Under the pieces are notes generated by a model that saw only the letters and a list, made by a program, of their open reading frames with translations, made no database searches and had not been told where the DNA came from. The translations under genes and the position numbers were made by a program. From NCBI GenBank assembly GCA_000727475.1, contig KL647297.1:650421-714420 (forward strand): 64,000 nt of DNA, written 5' to 3'. The DNA comes from Sarcocystis neurona (lineage: Eukaryota > Apicomplexa > Conoidasida > Eucoccidiorida > Sarcocystidae). Below, in pieces: positions 55,801 through 64,000 of the stretch (the first letter of the stretch is position 1; every line of letters begins with the position of its first letter).

Positions 55801-57101
55801 TTGTGGAATGTCTGTGCTGCCACCGTTACACCGGAGTCAAATAACCACGAGCACAACACTAAGCCACACGAGTGTCGCTTCCGTCCTTCACCCCCAACAT
55901 CAACCTGGTTGGGGAAGACACTTATCCTTTGCGAGGACTTGAACAGCAAGCTAGAAGTTCCACTTGAGTCGTGGCGGGACAACGGAAACACATCACACGT
56001 TACAAGAATGGGAAATATGTACGAGAGCGAGGTGCAGCGACTGGTGAGTTAACGTGGGTGGTCGTACAAGGAAGAGAAAGGCGGGGAAGACGGATCAATC
56101 GAATCATCTGATGGAAGGTTGAATGATATAAGACAAAAAAAGGACCATGAATCATCCTGCGCGCACGGACAAAAGCGGCTTCTCCGCAGCTGGGAAGACA
56201 GAACAAAGACAGTGTGCACCAGCACTGCTACCCGAGATTAAGTCAAGATTAGGAAACCTTTGTGAAATCGACAGAAGCGATGGATTCAATACCACAGAAA
56301 GCTGACAAGCTGCGCTTTTTCGTGGCTGCGGTCTACTTTATGTGTTCACTCGATGCGACTTCGTCGCGGACGCCCCACTTACTACTCCACGTACAGGCAG
56401 TGTAGCGACTAGTGCGTAGGGGTACGGGATTCCTGAAATTTGGTAAAGTGTCCTGGTACAACGCAGGAAAAAGACGAGAAGGAAGTGCTCTGGTTGAATT
56501 GCCTCCAATGGAATGAGACAAAGATGCTCTTCACCACGCGTAACAGAGTACCACACGCTGCATAGCAACGCAGAATACGAACCTTTTCTTTTAACAGGTG
56601 AAGCCTCTCTTCGACCGTTGGTGAGGCATGTGTACCTGTTACGCCTGTTCTGAGTCCATGCCTTACTCAGAGTGCTTCACCGGGAAATAGCACACGTAAT
56701 GATAGTTACAGACAGCAATCACTACAGACGAAGGGACCTCCACACACGTGGATAGGTACGTGCACACGTCATGCGGAGTCAGGACGCTGCCGGTAACACA
56801 GAATACCAGACGCCGACACTTAAGTGTACGTTCGAGTGTAAAGAGGGACCCTGGCAGTTATTTTGCACGCAACGGAAGCGTAGTCCTGTGAAGTTGCAAA
56901 TGCACTAGGGAAATGAAGTACGCGTACGGACGCAAAGCCGCAAGTATACGTCGTTTGATATGAACGAGACCCGACGACCTCAAACAGGAAGACAAAAGCA
57001 GAACTCAGGTCGTAGTAACTGAGAGCCCCTTCAGATGTGAAGAACAACCTTACGAGGAGACGTGTGGAACTGTTAACTGTGTAAGTTGTGCGGAAGCTCG
57101 C
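55801..57101. other. Intergenic, weak frames only
   Basis: A plus-strand frame at about 55,819-56,052 (WLGKTLILCEDLNSKLEVP and onward to a stop) and a minus-strand frame at 56,820-57,047 look moderately protein-like. Neither has an ATG or a motif. They may be exons of lineage-specific genes or chance. Confidence 0.3.
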
Positions 57102-58085
57102 TCACTCATTCCCCTGTAACAGGAGAGGTCCACATTTGCTTTCCGTCATCAACGTAGAAAGAAGACCAGAAGCTATGCTGTGTAGCTGTGAAATTTGAGA
57201 GAGATCTGCAAGGCGAGAGTTGCTCTCATCCTGAAACACATTTTTGAAGGTGACGACACGTACCATATAGGCGCAGCCGCATTGCGCACCCGAAACTCCG
57301 TACACCAGCAGCAATGTACAAGAACACTACCACATGCACAGTTCTACTTGGAAAAGATGTAGCACATACTTTATATTGTGGGCCACGCAGTTGTAGTAAA
57401 ACTGCACGACGATGTTGCTGCTTTCTCCGGTGCATGCGGAGCTGTCCGGTGTCGTCACCGGGCCGCTGGTGCGGTCGGGCGAGACCCACTTCTTCATACA
57501 GACCTTCTTGGGTAGGTTATACGAATTCCGTACATTGAAGGGGATACATTTGTCGGCAAAGACATTTTCTGTCGAGCTAATTAAAAATTTTGTGCGTGGG
57601 TGACTCTAGTGGACCCTTTTTCGTTCGCTCAGCTATATTTCACACGTCCGTTACTAGCCGCGACCTCCTCGATGAAGGCAGTACGTTCGTGTGTTTGAAT
57701 GAAGGATGTAATACACTTATCGTGTGGTAAGATTGAGGCGTCCCCTGTGTTAACGACTCTCTTTGTGAATGGTGTCTTGTTTGCTACCCTCAACGACACT
57801 TCTGTGTACGCGCACACGGCGAGTCGCCCGGCGAGTTACCGCGTGCAGTTACGATACAGTGTTGTTGACCATTTGGAAACAACCGAGAAGGAGTATTGTT
57901 ACCGTGTACGACAGTCCTCCTCTTCTCAACTTGTAGACGCTCTCCGCCACCGAACAATTTGTAAAGTCAAGTTGCAAAGTCACCTCCAGTCTCTCGCTTG
58001 GCGGTAGTTCCACACGCGCCGAGGCCGGCGAGACGAAAGATGTGGAAAGAAGGAAAGGGGGATGAATCACACCGACGCAACACAT
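57102..58085 (-). CDS. Candidate multi-exon secreted cysteine-containing protein
   Basis: Exon fragments on the minus strand read in order. From the ATG at 58,085 comes a signal-like MCCVGVIHPPFLLSTSFVS, then ARVELPPSERLEVTLQLDF. About 57,790-57,655 reads NTGDASILPHDKCITSF. About 57,573-57,370 contains ADKCIPFNVRNSYNLPKKVC and a segment ending FYYNCVAHNI before a donor GTATGT. About 57,314-57,102 reads SGAQCGCAYMVRVVTFKNVF to a stop. A donor GTAACG and acceptor GACAG join the second and third fragments in phase; the other junctions are not settled. Six or more Cys and alternating hydrophobic beta-like patches suggest a secreted or surface domain, loosely like the coccidian SRS/6-Cys fold. That comparison is inference only, and exon borders are approximate. 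Confidence 0.35.
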
Positions 58086-60935
58086 AAGAGGGACGGGCAA
58101 GTTAGCCGAACGATGTGAAAAGAAGGTAAAGAGGAGTAAGCCATACAGAAGGCACAGATAAGAGGGACGGAAAAGTTAGTCGAAGGTGCCGCAGCTGCAA
58201 GCGGGAGCAGGGCGTCCACAGATTTCCCCGTGTTTCCTTCGTACGAGGGAAAGCCGCTACTTCGGCGCTCTCTTCTCTTGTAACAGTAGAATCAGTCGTT
58301 TGATTTGTAATACCATTACCTCGTACGTGGATGTGTTTCACCGACGTTGACTGCTGGCTACTGTGCTCGCCTCAGTTTGATTTTTTAAGCCGTTTCCGCA
58401 TTACCACCAGACGGAAGAGCGTAGACGATCTTCAGTTCTACCACTGGGACACCTTCCTCATATGTATGCCCATGTTGTTGTTGTTGCAGCAATTCCATTA
58501 GCCTACCTCGTATCCGCATAACGTACTAGGGGCTCGTAGATTGGCACCTGCATAGTAGTCGCCTACTTGTGAGGAGTGAACAGCGGGACTTACGTGGAGA
58601 TCTTTGAAGTAGTAGGAGCGTGTGCTCTTTTTACATATAGGTGCTGCGTGTGTGACTGTATCTGCTTCAGCAGTGATTTGTCGTCCAACTTTATCCTACG
58701 TAGGCGTGCGTCAAGAAATTCCTTGGTTACATGTAGGATCGTTGACGTGTGCCCTTGTACCTAAATGCACTGAATAGAATTGCTTTTGTGCATCAGCGTG
58801 TCCATAAAAAAGTATATACCTTGGTCCTTCTGCAAAGCTGGTAATCAATACCTGCGCTCACAGTATTCACTCGTGCAATTTCTACGATTCGAAGACACTC
58901 TGCCACTGCAAGAAATCTACGTGCGCGCTCCCTCGTACAGAGAAGTGTTTTCCCGGTTTGCGTAAGGCCTGCACCTCTGCTCTGCGACTGCGCGCCGCTC
59001 CTCTGCCCTCTAACAAACGTATACTTTTCTCCTTGTCTTCTCCTGAAACTCCGCCGTTACCTTACGAGAGGAAGTGCTTTTTATCCCCTCCAAATACGCT
59101 GGCCTTTCTCCCCCATACCCGCCTTTTGTCCGGGCACTGCTGTATCCTTGTTTTCCTTCGTATACAGCGTCGTCTTCCAAATCTTCTAAGCCAGCCGCTC
59201 CCGTCTCCTGATCGTTCCACGTTTTCTCCCGCCTTCTTCCTCGAATACTTAGGGTGGCCAGTTTTCTTCCCGCCGCCCGGCTACCTATGCACGGAATATA
59301 TACATGTATATATGTGTGTGATATGTCGTCGCCTCCTCGTCCTCCTTGGCCATTTTATCTTTGTCCTTTTTTCCACGAGCTCAGCCTCTACACCGGAAAA
59401 GAAGAGTTTTTACTTCTTGTCTCTAGCGTGACCGGTTGTGGCAGTCCGCACAAGAAGGATTCCTGCTATGAGCTGCGTCAAGCAGGCTCCTCGCCGTCTG
59501 TGTTTCCCTTTCGTCCAAGCTGCCTGCTAGCAGACGGTAGAATTGCCCACGAAAGCCGGCACAGGAGGAACTGCGTAGTCGTAGTGACGCTTCTCTGCAT
59601 CCGTCTGCTCGCTCAATGTTGTCTTCGCTCGTCTCTCCCCTAAAAGCCCGACCGTCACCGTGTGAAGAGTCCTCTGTGTCGTGTGCACGCGTCTGTTTCT
59701 CCTGCATATATCCGCGTGTATGCGTACGTACATATATATGGACGAGAGAACGCACGTTTTCTCCTTTGTGTCTAGTCTAACACCGAAGACGCGAAGTTTA
59801 TCAGCGTAGTCCCGCTTCCGCTGCGAACGGGACGATAATTCCTCATTCTCTGCTCTCTGCACTACGACTCAGTTTTGTAGGCAAAGTAGAAAATTAGCTT
59901 GATTTTCTCCCGCCGGCGTATTAGTACGTGCGGAGTGAATCGCTGTCGTCTTTGATACGCAGCATCATCAGGGACAATACTGTGGTTCCAGGGGACTCGT
60001 AACTCGACGACTTTCTCTTCTGTGTAATTACTGGACAACTCGTTTCTGCAGAGCGCATAAGTTGAACCTTGTCCTCGTACTCAACGTGTGTACATATATA
60101 TATATATATATATACACACAAACATATACACACGCACGCGCATATACCGGCGTAAGTATATATACTTATACGTATGTTACTGTGTATTCCCGCTATGCTC
60201 CGTACAGGCGTCAAATGTAATGCCAGGAAGTTGAATCTTTTTCTGGATAGGTACCTACGTTACTGGCTGTGCCGTCTGTTCTACACGTCTTCCGTTTGTC
60301 AGGACAAGAGTTGACGTGTGTCTTGCGGAAGAAATTTTTCCCTTTTGTTACGGAAAAAGACGCGCTCTCTCCAGCAGGGGGAGCTGTATATATCAAGGGT
60401 GCCGCTTGCTCACGGCTGTGTCCCCTACTGACACAGGGACTTTTTCCTCAGCACACAGGATGAACGGCAACGTTTCGCTGTCTGCTGTCCTTGTTAGAAA
60501 AACGAGTAATGCCTTAAGTGTCTGTGCACTTCGCAGCACGACTACCCGCTCTTGGAGCGCACGAATAGAGAAGAAGGGGAGCCTTGTAAGAGAGGGCGGT
60601 GAGGCGATAGTGTGTCGCTTCACAAAACAGCAAGACATAATTTTCTTCCTTGATTGTACCAGCGTGTAACGGGAGCGCAACACTGTGGAGCCTACCCCAA
60701 CAAGATACACACGTCTGTGAGAAAAGAAAGAAACAGATGTATGAGGCTGGCGTCTTCTGAGGACACCAATACTTTGTCCATTTGTTACGTGAACCCCGTT
60801 CTGACGGCCTGCTTTTTGCAAGAGGTGCGTCTGCTTCATTGTGTTTGCAGCGGTATTTCGGCGCGAAGAGGCGTGGCGTCGTGTCTCGGATTTGTTGTGA
60901 AAGTAAATGCGATTGCCTCGTCTTCACCGAAACAG
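58086..60935. other. Region with scattered possible plus-strand exons
   Basis: Possible exons: 58,331 to about 58,466 (ATG, ending DDLQFYHWDTFLI before a donor GTATGC), about 58,881-58,963 (FLRFEDTLPLQEIYVRAPSY, donor GTAAGG), and about 60,540-60,589 (HDYPLLERTNREEGEPC, flanked by CGCAG and GTAAGA). Their splice phases do not yet join into one model. They could be 5' exons of the membrane/phosphatase gene that follows or belong to another gene. A TA run is at 60,093-60,114. Nothing else was recognised. Confidence 0.3.
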
Positions 60936-63400
60936 CAGGGTCGGCGGGGCTATGCGTACAAAAGCACACTGCGCTGGGTCCGAGTGGAATTTGCTGAAGA
61001 ACGATTTTTGCGTTTGTTGGGGAGGCTCGCTGCAGTGCTTCGGTGTTGCATTTCTTTTTCCTTCTTCTTCCTCTTTTTTCGTTGGCCTGCCCATGATGTC
61101 ACCGAGCGTCTGAGCGTCGGAATGGATTATATGCCAGCAGCAGCGTCCTCGGCTTCTTCAGCTGCAGCTGAGGGTGCGCTGGCGGGCGGCTCGTCTTCCT
61201 CCTCCCTGCTGATTCTGCTGCTGCCCCTCTTCGGGCCCCCCACTTTCTTTAAACTTCTTTTTCTTGCTCTGCTGCTCTGCTTCGTCGCGTCTGTCTTGTT
61301 CCGTTACCTCACCATCGTCCACCTGCGGCAGCAACAGCAGCTCCTTCGAGCTGCCGCCACGGCAACGAATGCTGCGGCCACCGGAAGCTTCGCTACCGGA
61401 CAGTTAGCGGCAGCAACCGCTGCGGCTGCTATCAAAAGTAGCGCCCTCTACAGAGACTACGCCCTTCTCGCCGTCCTTGTCAAAGATGTATGTCGCTGTG
61501 GCATCTCTCGTAGCAGCAGCGGCAGCGCTCCTAAAAAGTAGCAGCAGCGCTCCTCTCAGCAGCGGTAGCGCCCCTCTCAGTAACAGCAGCAGGAAACGCC
61601 GCAACAGGTCTCCTGCAGAAGCAGGACCAACAACTGCAGGAGCACATCCGTTCTCAGGTGCAGCAGCACTCCTGTTGTACCACCAGCATCTCGAGCACTC
61701 CTGTAGACGGGGTGGAACACTATTGTTGTGGCAACGCCAGCAGCAGCAGTTCCCCACTTACTAGCGGCAATACTTCGCAACAGCACCACCATGCCCTAGC
61801 AGCCGTAGTGTTCTGTGTAGCAGCAGCACGTCTATATAAAGCAGCGTAGCACCTGTTTATGACGCTGCAGCAGGAGCGACAGTTGAGAACAGCAGCGTCT
61901 CTTCGTCAGAGACTTGCGTCTGCAGCAGCAGAGGTGCCTGGCAAACCTCCATTTGTGCCGGTCGTCAATTCGCGCTGTATTACGTGAGAGCCCAGCGACT
62001 GCGCCCTATACCCATCCTTGTATGTGTGTGTACATACATATATGTGTATGCATATATGTATATATATATATACTCACGTACGTATGTCGTTACCATGGAG
62101 ATAGCTGGGGGTGCGTGCGATGCTTTTAGATATATGTTCCCACAGTTTTTGCTCTGAGAAAATTCTTAGTTGGTACTTTCCTGCTACGCAAATGCATACA
62201 TCTATCTCTGCGTAAATAAGTGACGCTCTTCTCAACATGCGTTTGCAACTGTCCCTTATTTTTATCTTCCCCCCGCCTCCGCAGCAGGTCGTGTGTGAAT
62301 GGTAACTTTTGGCGTGCTGCTGTGTGTGTACGACAATGCTGCCGCACCTGACATAGCTGCAACTCCATCGGTTGGCTTTCTTTTATTAATTCGTGTATCG
62401 CTTTTTTGTGGCTGCTCCTGCTGTGTTATAGCACTGCATCAGTCGTCTGCATGTCGTGCCGCACGCGACTGTAGTTGCATGTGCTGCCTGCTCTGCTACA
62501 TCTGCGCCCTGTGCAGTCTGCCGCGACATCCGGGATGGTGAGGTGGTGCATCTTGGGCGCTGCTGCTACTGCCCGCAGGACTGGGTGGGTGTTGCTTTTG
62601 TGACGGACACAACTGCAGCTGCTGCTTCTGTGGCTTGGAAGTACTGCTGCTGTAGCATCTGCGACGTAGACGTGCGGCTGCTGCGGCGTCTAGAATTGCT
62701 GCTGCTGTGGCGTCTGGGACTATCTACGGCTGCTGTTGCTTCCGGATCGCAGCGTTACTTCTGCTGGTGCTTTTGTGACGCATGCTACTGCTGGTGCTTG
62801 GTCGTGTGTATCGCTCTCGCGTCTCTGGCCCTGCGATTGGGGGCCTCTGAACATTTGCTGCTGCTGTAGCTTCGTTCGGAGGAACGAATTTTTTGGTAGG
62901 TACTGCTGTATGCAGATGTGAGTTTGATCTGCAGCAACTCGTGAGCGCGCGCTGCTGTAAGGTGCCTGTTTCTTTGTTTCTCGTGGTATATAGCTGCCCT
63001 TGTTGCCTTTCTCTTGCTGCCGCTGCCGGTCGCGTCGATGTGGTGCGTCTGGTTGCTGCTGCTGCTGCTCATCCCCCAGACACAACGGTGAGTGCGCTGC
63101 TGCGCTAGAAGTGGTGGGTGCTGCTGCACGTATCTCCGTTGCGTTACGCGTCATTAGTGGAACTGCGCGCCCTCTGGGGGTCTGATAAAGGTTGCCGGTG
63201 CTTCGAAATGTTTGGCTGCTGCTGCTGCTGCAGGCGGCTACGAATGTGCTGCGCAAGTGCTGCCTGCTGGTGTACGCGTTGCTCTTCCTTTGCTTCTCTT
63301 GGGAGGAAAGAGGGCTGCAGGAGGCGATCGCCCGTCATCGGATGGAACCTCAAGATGCGCACCACATACAGAGGCAAAGCGTTATCTTCATCAGGCATGG
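60936..63400 (+). CDS. Multi-pass protein with histidine-phosphatase (PGAM-like) start, partial
   Basis: Two exons join in phase 0. The first, about 60,936-61,487, starts after CCGAAACAG and ends at donor GTATGT; the open frame also extends upstream. The second, 63,234-63,400, starts after a CTG-rich tract ending GCAG. The first encodes at least three hydrophobic segments (including FFKLLFLALLLCFVASVLF), an Ala/Ser tract and QQQQ. The second continues with another membrane segment (CCLLVYALLFLCF), an amphipathic helix and QRQSVIFIRHG. That ending is the N-terminal catalytic RHG motif of the phosphoglycerate mutase/histidine phosphatase superfamily, where the His is phosphorylated. The intron falls directly after the Gly. 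The next exon (expected E-x-x-W-N) is not in the window. The product is probably a membrane-anchored phosphatase; the substrate is unknown and the 5' exons unresolved. Confidence 0.5.
61488..63233 (+). other. Intron region with CAG/CTG blocks
   Basis: This lies between the two exons of the candidate histidine-phosphatase gene. It contains CAG-rich (61,515-61,960) and CTG-rich (62,560-63,240) blocks and a TA-rich run near 62,040-62,075. A short exon could still be hidden near 62,285-62,540, where donor-like and acceptor-like sites occur, but no domain supports it. Confidence 0.35.
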
Positions 63401-64000
63401 GTGGGTTTGTACAGCGACACTATATATATACATATGTACAAACATGTGTTGATAGGAGTGCACGGGGATATCTGTATAGGTTTTGCGCACGCGAACTTGC
63501 ATATATACGTATGTATGTGTGCGTTACCCAACGGTTCTGTGTCGGCTCGTGTACGCATATGACGTGAGTGCGTATGTGTATATTGAACTTGTTTATGTGC
63601 ATGCTGCTTCTGTGTCGCATACAGCCGGGCGTGTCTTCCTGTGCTGCGCAGCCCAGGCAGCAGCTGAGTTGCCGACAGCACCATCAGCCTTTTCGCTCTC
63701 TTCTTTTTAGATTAGACACAGCCGCTGCGACAGCAGCAGTTTCGCAGCGACCGGCAGAGGAGACGCGTGCAGCATCAACACACCTTGCAGAGCAGCACAC
63801 TTGATGGTAGCGGGTTACACAAGAGCTGTGCAGCATCAGCAGTGGCAGGCAGTAACACTAGTGCAACAGTTACCTGCAATATCGTTGTCTTGTGAGTCCC
63901 TTTCCGTCGCATCACAGAAAATGCTGTCTAGATATTTGTCCACTTTTTCACTTTCTTCGGAACGGCGAGTTTGCCTTGCGTTCACACCGACGAAAGCGAC
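63401..64000 (+). other. Start of the following intron, window end
   Basis: This begins with a donor, GTGGGT, directly after the RHG codons. No sequence resembling the expected E-S-x-W-N continuation of the histidine phosphatase family was found before the end of the window. Alternating GT/TA-rich sequence at 63,420-63,600 and a CAG-rich patch near 63,720-63,850 are present. Confidence 0.35.

Noticed and set aside
58958..59431. 157-codon plus-strand frame
   Set aside because: It is Pro/Leu/Ser-rich from pyrimidine-rich DNA, lacks an ATG in a good context and ends in TA-rich sequence; it could contain an exon but cannot be supported.
62285..62540. Cys/His-rich segment (HATVVACAACSATSAPCAVC) resembling a RING finger
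   Set aside because: The spacing between His and the following Cys pairs is wrong for a RING, the N-terminal Cys pairs are missing, and the composition follows from CTG/TGC-rich DNA.

Overview
This looks like nuclear DNA of an apicomplexan parasite, most probably an Eimeria species (a coccidian). The reasons are: long runs of CAG/GCA-type triplets that are translated into Ala, Gln and Ser tracts inside otherwise recognisable eukaryotic proteins; genes split by short GT...AG introns with few long introns; near-balanced base composition; and an alternation of repeat-rich and repeat-poor stretches like that described for Eimeria chromosomes. The genus is an inference; the eukaryotic and coccidian-like character is seen directly. 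No bacterial-style operons, rRNA, tRNA, CRISPR arrays or complete transposons were found.

Layout. (1) 1-9,166: mostly repeat-poor, with two exons of a major facilitator transporter on the minus strand (1-147 and 1,976-2,797) and a 75-bp tandem duplication near 7.8 kb. (2) 9,167-12,226: one intronless 1,019-codon open frame on the plus strand for an unrecognised multi-membrane protein. (3) 12.2-26.6 kb: repeat-poor DNA with an unrecognised secreted or membrane protein at 20,400-21,752 (plus), several small candidate genes (13.1, 17.8, 19.7, 23.4 kb) and a 103-bp direct repeat at 14.3-14.5 kb. (4) 26.6-30.1 kb: a large dynactin p62 (DCTN4) gene on the minus strand. (5) 30.1-35.5 kb: triplet-repeat-rich DNA without a convincing gene. 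(6) 35.5-51.4 kb: a 12-exon gene for a SAC1-family phosphoinositide phosphatase on the plus strand, which I assembled exon by exon from Sac-domain motifs and matching splice phases. (7) 51.4-58.1 kb: a small two-exon gene, MED6 (Mediator subunit 6, minus strand, two exons), a small membrane protein gene and fragments of a secreted cysteine-containing protein. (8) 58.3-64 kb: exons of a plus-strand multi-pass membrane protein running into a histidine-phosphatase (phosphoglycerate mutase-like) RHG motif, cut off by the window end.

The genes are unrelated housekeeping functions (membrane phosphoinositide turnover, dynein cargo adaptor complex, transcription initiation, transport) plus lineage-restricted membrane or secreted proteins. 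They do not form a pathway. What unifies the window is architecture: homopolymeric amino-acid inserts have swollen DCTN4 and SAC1 to several times the usual family size, and introns carry the same triplet repeats. I saw no new molecular system here; the most unusual items are the repeat-expanded conserved enzymes and several small unrecognised genes.
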